A stretch of 64,000 bases of DNA from assembly GCA_965140365.1 (NCBI GenBank), contig OZ223196.1; one strand, written 5' to 3'. The position numbers and the translations under genes were made by a program. The notes under the pieces were generated by a model. That model was given only the letters and a program-made list of their open reading frames with translations, did not search any database and was not told where the DNA came from. Shown here in pieces: positions 51,595 through 60,168 of this stretch. The stretch comes from Hydrogenovibrio sp965140365 (GTDB taxonomy: Bacteria > Pseudomonadota > Gammaproteobacteria > Thiomicrospirales > Thiomicrospiraceae). Within the stretch, counting starts at the first letter, position 1; each line of letters begins with the position of its first letter.

Positions 51595-52251
51595 TTATTT
51601 TTCCCGGCATTTTTCGATTTTAATCAACGTTCTTTGCGCATCCAAATCGGGCACTTTCAAGTCAAAAACTTGCGACATTTTAGCAAACTCTGGCAGTTCT
51701 GCGACTTCATCTTGCGTTTTTTGCGCTTTCATCGCCCACCAGTGCCCGCCAACCGCCAACAGATGCTCTGTCCACCCCAACATATCGTCCAGCGAGGCAA
51801 ACGCGCGTGACACCACACCATCGTAACGTTGCTCCGGGCGATATTGTTCGACCCGTTGATGCAGAACCGTAACGTTCTCCAAACCCAGTTCGGCTTTCGC
51901 CTGAATTAAAAAACGGGTTTTTTTACTGTTACTGTCCAACAAATCGATTTGACGCTCCGGGAACAGAATCGCCAGCGGAATGCCGGGTAAGCCACCGCCG
52001 GTACCGACATCAATCAAACGCTGACTGTCAATAATAGGGGCCACACTCAAACTGTCGAGCAAATGCTTGACGAACATCTCATCCAGATCGCGAATCGCGG
52101 TCAGGTTGTAGGTTTTATTCCACTTTTCCAACAGGGAAAGGTAATGCAGCAATTTCGACCAGGCCTGGGCATTTTCGGGCAAACCGAACTGCTCAAACGC
52201 GGCGGCAAGTCGATCTGAATATTGGTTATGACGAGCGGTATCCACGAACAA
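51595..52251 (-). CDS. rsmG: 16S rRNA (guanine-527-N7)-methyltransferase
   Basis: RsmG (GidB) methylates G527 of 16S rRNA with S-adenosylmethionine. The 218-residue protein has KWNKTYNLTAIRD near residue 42, the cofactor loop DVGTGGGLPGIPLAI near 80, and VVSRAFASLDDML. The start is uncertain. AGGAG at 52256-52260 follows the mnmG stop, so a TTG at 52251 or GTG at 52245 is more likely than the TTG at 52263 that contains the site. A CCAGGCCTGG lies at 52159. Confidence 0.9.
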   Translation of the reverse strand: MFVDTARHNQYSDRLAAAFEQFGLPENAQAWSKLLHYLSLLEKWNKTYNLTAIRDLDEMFVKHLLDSLSVAPIIDSQRLIDVGTGGGLPGIPLAILFPERQIDLLDSNSKKTRFLIQAKAELGLENVTVLHQRVEQYRPEQRYDGVVSRAFASLDDMLGWTEHLLAVGGHWWAMKAQKTQDEVAELPEFAKMSQVFDLKVPDLDAQRTLIKIEKCREK

Positions 52252-52259
52252 ATTGCTCC

Positions 52260-54152
52260 TCAACCAGCCGCTTTGCGCTGTTTTTTAATTGAAATCAGCA
52301 GCAGCGACACCGCCGCGGGCGTCACACCGGAAATACGCGACGCCATGCCCAAGGTCGCCGGCTTATGCTCGCGCAACTTCTGTTTCACTTCGTTCGACAG
52401 GCCGGAAATGGCCTCCAAATCCAGATTATCGGGAATTTCGACACTTTCGGCACGACGCAACTTATCAATATCTTCCTGCTGACGGGCAATGTAACCGGAA
52501 TACTTGGCTTCAATCTCAATCTGATCCACCACCGTCTCATCCTGCAAACCATCACCGAACATGTCCAGCGACGCCAAAGCGTCATAGCTCACTTTCGGGC
52601 GTTTGAGCAGATCATAAAGCGTTTGTTCTTTACTCAACGGCAAGTCCATCAAGGCCTCGGCCTTTTTCGCCTCGGCATGCTGCGGATAAATCCAGGTTTC
52701 CTTCAAACGCGCCAGCTCGGTTTCCATCTGTTCCATTTTGGTTTCAAATGCCATCCAGCGCTCATCGTCAATCAAGCCAAACTCGCGCGCAATCGGCGTT
52801 AAACGCTGGTCGGCATTATCTTCACGCAACATCAGGCGATACTCGGCGCGCGAGGTAAACATTCGATAAGGCTCAGACGTGCCCATCGTAATCAAATCAT
52901 CCACCAACACGCCAATATAGGCTTCATCACGTCGCGGATACCACGGCGTTTTTTCCTGCGCGCGACGTGCGGCGTTCAAACCGGCCAACAAGCCTTGTGC
53001 AGCGGCTTCTTCATAACCGGTGGTACCGTTGATTTGACCGGCGAAGAACAAGCCGTGAACCGCTTGGGTTTCCAGAGTCGGCTTTAAGCCACGCGGGTCG
53101 AAATAATCGTATTCGATGGCGTAACCTGGCCGCATAATGCGCGCATTCTCCATCCCCTTCATGGACTGGACAATCTGCACTTGGGTTTCAAACGGCAAAC
53201 TGGTGGAAATGCCATTTGGGTACAATTCATTCGACGTCAATCCTTCCGGTTCGATAAACACCTGATGGCGATCGCGCTCGGCAAAACGCATCACCTTATC
53301 TTCGATGGACGGGCAATAACGCGGCCCGACACTGTCGATTTCTCCGGCGTCGGAATACATCGGCGACTGATCCAAAGATTGGCGAATAAACTCATGAGTT
53401 TGTTCGTTGGTATAGGTAATGTAACAGGGCATTTGCTGCGGATGCATACCCGCTTTGCCCATAAAAGAAAACACCGGCAAAGGCGTGTCGCCCGGTTGAA
53501 TCTGCATGGCTTCAAAATCCACGCTGCGCGCATCGATGCGCGGCGGCGTTCCGGTTTTCAAGCGCCCGACCGGCAAGTCCAATTCACGCATTTTCTCTGC
53601 CAGCCCGTTGGCCGGGGCATCTCCGGCGCGACCGCCTTCATAATTTTTCAAACCGATGTGAATGCGCCCGGCCAGGAAGGTGCCGGCGGTTAGCACGACT
53701 TGGCGCGCATAGAAACGCAACCCCATCTGAGTGATGGCGCCGATGACTTCATCACCTTCCAAAATCAAATCTTCCACCGATTGCTGGAAAATGGTCAGGT
53801 TCACCTGATTTTCCAATCGCATGCGAATCGCCTGACGGTACAACACCCGGTCGGCCTGCGCACGGGTAGCACGAACGGCCGGCCCTTTCGACGCATTTAA
53901 CGTACGGAACTGAATCCCGGCTTCATCAATCGCCAACGCCATGGCGCCGCCCATTGCATCCACTTCCTTCACCAGATGCCCTTTGCCAATACCGCCGATG
54001 GCCGGGTTACAAGACATTTGCCCGAGCGTATCGATATTGTGCGTTAACAGCAAGGTTTTCACGCCCATACGCGCCGACGCCAGCGCGGCTTCCGTACCGG
54101 CATGCCCGCCCCCGACGACAATCACATCAAAATTGGTCACCGCGCTATCCAT
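52260..54152 (-). CDS. mnmG: tRNA uridine-34 carboxymethylaminomethyl synthesis protein MnmG
   Basis: MnmG (GidA) with MnmE modifies wobble uridines of several tRNAs. The 630 residues match the family: FAD-binding DVIVVGGGHAGTEAA at the start, the cysteine in QMSCNPAIGGIGKGHL near residue 50, PYCPSIEDK-like RYCPSIEDKV near 280, and the FAGQINGTTGYEEAAAQGL motif near 380. GGAG precedes the start. It is the first gene of mnmG-rsmG-parA-parB. Confidence 0.97.
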   Translation of the reverse strand: MDSAVTNFDVIVVGGGHAGTEAALASARMGVKTLLLTHNIDTLGQMSCNPAIGGIGKGHLVKEVDAMGGAMALAIDEAGIQFRTLNASKGPAVRATRAQADRVLYRQAIRMRLENQVNLTIFQQSVEDLILEGDEVIGAITQMGLRFYARQVVLTAGTFLAGRIHIGLKNYEGGRAGDAPANGLAEKMRELDLPVGRLKTGTPPRIDARSVDFEAMQIQPGDTPLPVFSFMGKAGMHPQQMPCYITYTNEQTHEFIRQSLDQSPMYSDAGEIDSVGPRYCPSIEDKVMRFAERDRHQVFIEPEGLTSNELYPNGISTSLPFETQVQIVQSMKGMENARIMRPGYAIEYDYFDPRGLKPTLETQAVHGLFFAGQINGTTGYEEAAAQGLLAGLNAARRAQEKTPWYPRRDEAYIGVLVDDLITMGTSEPYRMFTSRAEYRLMLREDNADQRLTPIAREFGLIDDERWMAFETKMEQMETELARLKETWIYPQHAEAKKAEALMDLPLSKEQTLYDLLKRPKVSYDALASLDMFGDGLQDETVVDQIEIEAKYSGYIARQQEDIDKLRRAESVEIPDNLDLEAISGLSNEVKQKLREHKPATLGMASRISGVTPAAVSLLLISIKKQRKAAG

Positions 54153-54284
54153 CGAAAAAACTCCACCACCTGTTGAACGCCGACACCGGAACCAGAAACC
54201 CCACCAGGCCTGGCTAAAACCGTCTTATCGACTCGCCCTGAAAAAACGACATATTGTAGCATAAATTCTATTTAGAATAATTTT

Positions 54285-54313
54285 ACCTTTCATCCAAAAT
54301 TTTCTTCTATAAT
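54285..54313 (+). promoter_or_regulatory. Putative promoter of the lipoprotein gene
   Basis: TATAAT at 54308-54313 is a perfect -10 box, 30 bases before the start codon. The -35 (ACCTTT at 17 bases) is poor. A CCAGGCCTGG palindrome lies upstream at 54203-54212, in the same divergent region. Confidence 0.45.
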
Positions 54314-54343
54314 GTTGAAAACACTCAACAAAAAGGCCTCACT

Positions 54344-54961
54344 ATGACATTGGTTTTCACGCCTGTTCGTTTATCTCTATTGCTGGCTCTTCTCTCCCTA
54401 AGCGCTTGCTCGCTGACACCGCCCAAAAGCATGATGGACGTCCAAGCAGGTTACACCTTTACATTGAAAAAACCGGTCACCATTCCAAGACATGACGCTC
54501 GCGCTTTTATTCAGGATGGTCAAATGACCACCCACCACGGCTTTAACCGCTACGAACAACACTGCGAACTCGAAGTCAAACACCTGTCCGACAAGCCTCA
54601 AGTGGTTCAACCCGGCACCTTTACCATCACCAAAGTGCGCATCGACTCCGAAGCCATTGCTTCAGCCATGCCCCAAACCCGTTATTTAGCCGCCAATCAA
54701 ACGAGCCTCTTTCCTCAAACAACGATGACGGACGCCCCAGCCTCCCGATTACTGGCTGACAACGACGGTGGCGACGGCATTGACCCAACCATGGATCTGG
54801 TCTATCTTTATCTTGAATCGAAAACCCAACCGAATATTTTACGGTTAACCTGTGCTGGCTCGCTCAGTCGCGGCAACCCTTTGGACGCCCCTCGCAGCCA
54901 ACGCCCGCAACAAAAACAAATCAATAAAATCCTCGGCCGATACGGCGAAGTAGCGCCATAA
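54344..54961 (+). CDS. Predicted lipoprotein of unknown function
   Basis: The 205-residue protein begins with a lipoprotein signal whose lipobox is LSAC, giving a lipidated Cys near residue 22. Ser follows it, so outer-membrane sorting is expected. The mature part has ARAFIQDGQMTTHHGFNRYEQHCELEV and, near the end, LRLTCAGSLSRGN, where the two cysteines could form a disulfide. I do not recognise a named family. It stands alone before a two-component system. Confidence 0.7.
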   Translation: MTLVFTPVRLSLLLALLSLSACSLTPPKSMMDVQAGYTFTLKKPVTIPRHDARAFIQDGQMTTHHGFNRYEQHCELEVKHLSDKPQVVQPGTFTITKVRIDSEAIASAMPQTRYLAANQTSLFPQTTMTDAPASRLLADNDGGDGIDPTMDLVYLYLESKTQPNILRLTCAGSLSRGNPLDAPRSQRPQQKQINKILGRYGEVAP

Positions 54962-55036
54962 TCGTTACATAAAACTCGGAGTCAGCCTCTTTAACAAACA
55001 CCAAGAGGCAAGCCGTTATTTCACACGGAGCTGACA

Positions 55037-56083
55037 ATGCAATATGGGTTTCATATCCTCATCGTCGACGATGTTTCGGAAAACATTCAGGTCGCCATGA
55101 GCATACTGAAGGAGGAAGGTTACCAGTTCTCCTTCGCCATGGATGGCGAACAAGCTTTATCGCTGATCGAGGAAAACGACTTTGACCTGATCCTACTGGA
55201 TGTCATGATGCCGAGAATGGACGGTTTCGAGGTCTGTCGGCGCTTGAAATCACAAGCCCGAACGCAGGACATCCCCATTATCTTCCTGACCGCGAAAGTC
55301 GACATCGACTCGGTCAGCCAGGGATTCCGGCTCGGTGCGGTGGATTACATCACCAAGCCTTTCCATGCCGAAGAACTCATTGCCCGTGTCAAAAACCACC
55401 TCGAACTCTCCGCCGCCAAACAGCTCCTCAAACAAAACAACCTCACCCTCCAGAAAAACCTCGCCCATCGCGAAAAACGTTTCGCCACTGAATTGGAAGA
55501 AAATCAGAAAGAAATCATCTTTGTTTTGACCGAACTGATGGAATCCACTTCGGATGAAACGGGTCAACACATTCGTCGGGTTGCGGAATACTCTAAGTAT
55601 ATGGCCTATTACCACCCCAACCTGTCTCCCGACGACGAAATGGTCATTTACCACGCCGCTCCGATGCATGATATCGGCAAGATGACCGTCCCACTGGAAA
55701 TCCTTCATAAGCCCGGTAAATTAACCCCCGCCGAGTTTCAAATTATCAAATCTCATACCACGGCCGCTTATGACATGCTGAAGTTTTCCAAACGCAAATT
55801 CATTCAGGCGGCCGCTGTAATCGCTTTACAGCATCATGAAAAATGGGACGGCACCGGCTACCCCAACCGCCTGGCCGGAGAAAACATTCACCTTTATGCC
55901 CGCATTGTCAGTGTGGCGGATGTGTTTGATGCCCTGACCCACAAACGGGAGTACAAAGACGCCTGGCCTATTGACGATGCGGTGGAATACATTATCAAAC
56001 AAAAAGGCATTCAATTTGACCCCCAGCTCGTGGACATCTTTACAGAGCACCTTGATGAATTCATCCGTATTTCGCAAACTTAA
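55037..56083 (+). CDS. HD-GYP response regulator, probable c-di-GMP phosphodiesterase
   Basis: The 348-residue protein has an N-terminal receiver (1-120) with the phosphoacceptor Asp54 in LILLDVMMPRMDG and the Lys in YITKPFHAEE. A helical linker and an HD-GYP domain (about 165-345) follow. Catalytic motifs HIRRVAEYS, MHDIGKMTV, KSHTTAAYDML and HHEKWDGTGYPNRL are intact, so hydrolysis of c-di-GMP is expected. The kinase gene begins inside its last 29 bases, so the pair is coupled. Confidence 0.92.
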   Translation: MQYGFHILIVDDVSENIQVAMSILKEEGYQFSFAMDGEQALSLIEENDFDLILLDVMMPRMDGFEVCRRLKSQARTQDIPIIFLTAKVDIDSVSQGFRLGAVDYITKPFHAEELIARVKNHLELSAAKQLLKQNNLTLQKNLAHREKRFATELEENQKEIIFVLTELMESTSDETGQHIRRVAEYSKYMAYYHPNLSPDDEMVIYHAAPMHDIGKMTVPLEILHKPGKLTPAEFQIIKSHTTAAYDMLKFSKRKFIQAAAVIALQHHEKWDGTGYPNRLAGENIHLYARIVSVADVFDALTHKREYKDAWPIDDAVEYIIKQKGIQFDPQLVDIFTEHLDEFIRISQT

Positions 56084-59000
56084 CGTTTTTTGGCGCTGGC
56101 TGATTTGGCTTGGGGTTTTCTGGGCTGGCACGGCGCATGCACTGAACCTGACGTCCGAAGAAACCCGCTGGCTGAAACAGCACCCGGAAATCACTCTAGG
56201 TGCCGATTATCAATGGCCACCCTACGAATTCAATGACGAACAAGGCCGTCATACCGGTATTTCTGCCGACATTCTGCAGCTGATCGAACACAAAACAGGA
56301 CTGACCATCCACGTCCGTTCCGGGGTGTGGGCCGACATCCTAAAAGCCGCCAAAAACGGTAAACTGGATGGCTTGGCCTGCGCTGTCAAAACCCCTGAAC
56401 GTCAAAAATATTTTTCATTCACCACGCCTTATACCCGTATGCCATTGGCCATACTGGTGCGCAATGACAGCGCTTTAAAACAGGTCGAGTCAGTGGATGA
56501 CCTGAAAGGCAAAACCATTGCTCTCAACCAAAATTCCTATCTGCACGAATGGCTCAAGACAAACCACCCGGATTTTCAGTTCCGGCCGCAACAATCCAAT
56601 CTGGAAGCGCTGGAAGCGGTCTCTTTCGGTCAAGCCGACGTTTACATCGGTAACCTGGCGGTCGCTACCTACCTCATCAAGCACCGCTATCTGACCAACC
56701 TCGATATTCTCGCCAAAGCCAACGAATACCAAACCAAAACCGCCATTGCCATCGATAAAGACCAACCCATTCTTTTCAGCATCATCCAAAAAGCCCTCAA
56801 TGATATCCAACCAAGTGAAAAAAATGCCGTGCTCAACCGTTGGTTTCTCGTCTCCCGTTCCGACCAACTCCACCTGACCGACGCGGAACGTAAATGGATT
56901 CAGAAACACCCTGTGATTAAAGTGGTCGGCGAGCCGGATTGGGCGCCGTTCGATTTCGTCAACCTCAACGGCGATTACCAAGGCATCGCCAATGATTATC
57001 TGACGCTCATCGCGAAAAAGACCGGTTTGAAATTCGACATTAAAACCGGCATTTGGCAAAGCAACCTCGACCAAATCAAACGCGGAGAGGTGGACTTACT
57101 TCCCGCCGCCTTCATCAATGACCGCCGCCGTCAATACGCGCTGTTCAGTTCGCCTTATTTCAAGACGCTCACCTATTTCTTTATCCGTCAGGACCTTGAC
57201 GTTAAAAAACTGGACGATTTAAATGGACTCACGCTGGCCATCCCGAAAGGATACGCTCAGCTCGACTATTTAAAACAACATTATCCGCAAATCAACCTTC
57301 TGGAAACCCAAACCTTAAACGAAGCCATTGATGCCGTCATCGAAGACAAAGCACAACTGCTTTACGACAACTATTCCGTTTTATCCTATACCCTATCGCA
57401 GTTTGGCATCCACAATATCAAACCCTTCCGCTCATCCAGACAAGCCACTCAGTCATTGCACTTTATGATTCGCCAAAATGCGCCGGAACTGCAATCCATC
57501 CTCAACAAAGCGCTGGCCGCCATCAACCCTTCCGAAAAACAGCAAATTGACGATAAATGGTTAAACAACCTCCCCTCGTCACAATCAATATCCATCACGC
57601 CCAAACAGCAGGCCTGGCTGAATGCGCACCCAATTGCCACTTTCGGGGGTTCACCCGATTGGCGGCCTTTTGAGGCTTTTACTTCGAAGGGGCAGTATGT
57701 CGGCATTGTCGCCGACTTTCTCCAAGCCCTTGAACAGAAAATTCCAATTGAATTTCAACCCTATCCGACGGCGACTTGGCAGGAAACCTTGGCACTCGCG
57801 CAGCAAAATGCCCTGGACGTGATTTCCGGGGACATTGATGATCCATTATTAGCCAAGCATTATCGGCCCATTTCGCCGTATCTGAAAAGCCCGATTGTCA
57901 TTGTCATGAAAGGCCGCAACGACTTTGTCAGCGGACTATCCGAACTTCGCAGCCGAAAAATCGCGTTTGTCAAAGGCTATGGTTACGGCCACACCATCAC
58001 ACGCACCTATCCAACCTATCATTTACAACCGGTAAATTCGGCCCAGGAAGCACTGGAAGGTGTTGCCATCGGTCGTTACGACGCGGCGTTACTGTCGCTG
58101 CCCAAAGCCAGCTACTTGATCAAACAGGACAATCTTCACACCTTGAGCATTGTCGGCAAAACCGACCTGTTCATGCAGGTCACCTTGTTTGTGTCAAAAG
58201 ATAAGCCTGAGCTGCACCAACTCCTCAGCTTGGCGATGGACAGCCTCACTCAGGAACAAAAACAAGCCATCCTGGATCGTTGGACCAAAATCGAATTCGC
58301 CCCCAAGTTCGATTACATTTTATTCATACAAGTTATCGGTATTTTCCTGGCCGTTGTCCTGATGTTCTTCTACTGGAACCGCAAACTCGCACGCGAAATC
58401 AAACAGCGCAAAGCGGCCGAAACAGAACTCAAAAACAAAGAACGCCTGCTGCAGGAAGCCAAAGAAAAGGCGGATGCCGCCAACCGTGCCAAATCGGAAT
58501 TCCTCGCCAACATGAGTCACGAAATACGCACCCCGATGAACGCCATTATCGGCTTTACCGAACTGCTGAACGAACAGGTAACCGAGCCACGCCTGAAAAA
58601 CTTCATTCGCACCATTCAATCCGCCGGTAACACCCTATTGATGCTGATTAACGACATCCTTGACCTGTCGAAAATCGAAGCCGGCAAAATGACGCTGCAA
58701 AAACAGGCCATCAACCCCCACGATCTGTTCAAAGAAATCGGTCAGATATTTGCCATGAACATGCAGAAAAAAGGCCTGGACTTCTTGGTGGAAATCGACC
58801 CGAACCTACCGGATGCCCTGCTGCTGGATGCGGTTCGCCTTCGGCAAATTTTGTTCAATTTACTCGGTAACGCCGTTAAATTTACCGATGCCGGTCACAT
58901 CAAATTGTCGGTGAAATCCATGAACGTTCTGGAACATCTCAGCAAACTCGATATCCTGATAGAGATCTCGGATACCGGCATCGGCATTCCGCCGGAACAA

Positions 59001-59948
59001 CAAAAGCGGATTTTCAATGTGTTCGAACAACAGGACGGCCAGAATACACACAAATTCGGTGGAACAGGGCTCGGCTTATCGATTACCCAACGCTTGGTGG
59101 ACATGATGGGCGGCCACATCAACCTCGAAAGCGAACCGGGTAAAGGCAGCACTTTCGGCATCCTTCTACCGAGTGTCGACATCGCCTCCATTCGCCATCA
59201 GACCGACGACAACTCTGAACCCAATACCTCCAAAGGAAGCATTCACTTCCAACCGGCTTCGGTTCTGATTGTGGACGACATAGAAGATAACCGCGCTTTG
59301 ATTGAACACAATTTCGACCATAGCAACGTTCGCGTCACCAAAGCCGAAAATGGCGCCGAAGCGGTCAAACTCTGCCGCCAAGAGCCATTTGATCTGGTGT
59401 TGATGGACATCCGCATGCCGGTCATGGACGGCTACGAAGCGGCACAAACCATTAAAACCTTTAAGCCAGATTTGCCAATTGTCGCCCTGACCGCGTCGGT
59501 CATGGAAGACACAGAAGAAAAAGCCAAACGCGCACACTTCGACGACTACCTGCGCAAACCGGTTTTAAAGTCCGACCTGTACCAAACCCTGAGCCATTTT
59601 TTACCGCACGACTACGAAGCGATTGAAACCAAGGAACCGACCGCCAAGCGCCCAATCACCAATGAGCTGATTCAACAGCACCCGACCGAATTTCTGCAAG
59701 CACTCGATAGCCTGCAACCCAAATACCAAAAAGCCCTTAAAACCAACAACATCGACGACATCAAACGTTTTGCAGAGCAATGCCGTGAACTGGCCGACCA
59801 ATACCAGTGTGCCCAGCTCGACGAACTCGCCACCTTCTTGCTGGAAGCGTTGGACAGTTTCGACATTCCAGGCATTCAGGCCGGACTGCAACGGTATCCA
59901 AGCATCGAAATCGCGCTTCGAAAAGCGCTGAACGACTCTCCAAACTAA
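56055..59948 (+). CDS. Hybrid histidine kinase with three periplasmic binding domains
   Basis: From the ATG at 56055 the product has 1297 residues; the frame extends further upstream inside the previous gene. A signal peptide (to about 34) is followed by three SBP_bac_3-type domains (about 38-270, 275-510, 515-755), each opening with a WxxxHP segment. Next come a membrane helix (about 757-777) and a coiled coil. The HisKA domain has NMSHEIRTP (His near 822), and the ATPase domain has DTGIGIP and GGTGLGLSI. A receiver with LVLMDIRMPVMDG (Asp near 1117) follows. The C-terminal helical part is placed like an HPt domain but has Gln instead of the His (FAEQCREL). The layout resembles BvgS/EvgS. 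It probably signals to the HD-GYP regulator. Confidence 0.9.
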   Translation: MNSSVFRKLNVFWRWLIWLGVFWAGTAHALNLTSEETRWLKQHPEITLGADYQWPPYEFNDEQGRHTGISADILQLIEHKTGLTIHVRSGVWADILKAAKNGKLDGLACAVKTPERQKYFSFTTPYTRMPLAILVRNDSALKQVESVDDLKGKTIALNQNSYLHEWLKTNHPDFQFRPQQSNLEALEAVSFGQADVYIGNLAVATYLIKHRYLTNLDILAKANEYQTKTAIAIDKDQPILFSIIQKALNDIQPSEKNAVLNRWFLVSRSDQLHLTDAERKWIQKHPVIKVVGEPDWAPFDFVNLNGDYQGIANDYLTLIAKKTGLKFDIKTGIWQSNLDQIKRGEVDLLPAAFINDRRRQYALFSSPYFKTLTYFFIRQDLDVKKLDDLNGLTLAIPKGYAQLDYLKQHYPQINLLETQTLNEAIDAVIEDKAQLLYDNYSVLSYTLSQFGIHNIKPFRSSRQATQSLHFMIRQNAPELQSILNKALAAINPSEKQQIDDKWLNNLPSSQSISITPKQQAWLNAHPIATFGGSPDWRPFEAFTSKGQYVGIVADFLQALEQKIPIEFQPYPTATWQETLALAQQNALDVISGDIDDPLLAKHYRPISPYLKSPIVIVMKGRNDFVSGLSELRSRKIAFVKGYGYGHTITRTYPTYHLQPVNSAQEALEGVAIGRYDAALLSLPKASYLIKQDNLHTLSIVGKTDLFMQVTLFVSKDKPELHQLLSLAMDSLTQEQKQAILDRWTKIEFAPKFDYILFIQVIGIFLAVVLMFFYWNRKLAREIKQRKAAETELKNKERLLQEAKEKADAANRAKSEFLANMSHEIRTPMNAIIGFTELLNEQVTEPRLKNFIRTIQSAGNTLLMLINDILDLSKIEAGKMTLQKQAINPHDLFKEIGQIFAMNMQKKGLDFLVEIDPNLPDALLLDAVRLRQILFNLLGNAVKFTDAGHIKLSVKSMNVLEHLSKLDILIEISDTGIGIPPEQQKRIFNVFEQQDGQNTHKFGGTGLGLSITQRLVDMMGGHINLESEPGKGSTFGILLPSVDIASIRHQTDDNSEPNTSKGSIHFQPASVLIVDDIEDNRALIEHNFDHSNVRVTKAENGAEAVKLCRQEPFDLVLMDIRMPVMDGYEAAQTIKTFKPDLPIVALTASVMEDTEEKAKRAHFDDYLRKPVLKSDLYQTLSHFLPHDYEAIETKEPTAKRPITNELIQQHPTEFLQALDSLQPKYQKALKTNNIDDIKRFAEQCRELADQYQCAQLDELATFLLEALDSFDIPGIQAGLQRYPSIEIALRKALNDSPN

Positions 59949-59972
59949 TGCGTTTTCAGCCTGATTCCCCCT

Positions 59973-60007
59973 AAAAAGACCAGGCCTGGCCAATTTCCGG
60001 CTTTTTT
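59973..60007 (+). terminator. Probable terminator after the hybrid kinase
   Basis: AAAAAG at 59973 can pair with CTTTTTT at 60001, enclosing a CCAGGCCTGG palindrome. The inner pairing is imperfect, so confidence is moderate. Confidence 0.5.
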
Positions 60008-60054
60008 ACCTTCCCCCCAAACCCCTTATAGAATCAAGCTTGACGCCACCATAC

Positions 60055-60079
60055 ATGCGATACAGTCTATAGGTCGCAT
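60055..60079. promoter_or_regulatory. Inverted repeat upstream of dabB, possible operator
   Basis: ATGCGA and TCGCAT are perfect inverted copies 13 bases apart, 90 bases before dabB. A TTGACG hexamer at 60040 lies just upstream. The size suits a dimeric regulator such as a LysR-type protein, but the regulator is not in the window. Confidence 0.4.
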
Positions 60080-60168
60080 TTAATTTCCCAATTTTTCTTT
60101 CCTAAGCATCTCTCCTAACATTATCACCATGTCGTCACCCTCAACTGTATTTGTGAAAGGAGTGTCCT

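Noticed and set aside
54153..54343. Replication origin next to mnmG
   Set aside because: The mnmG-rsmG-parA-parB-atp block is often near oriC, and this gap is partly AT-rich, but it is only 190 bases and I saw no cluster of DnaA boxes. No parS sequence was seen in the window either.
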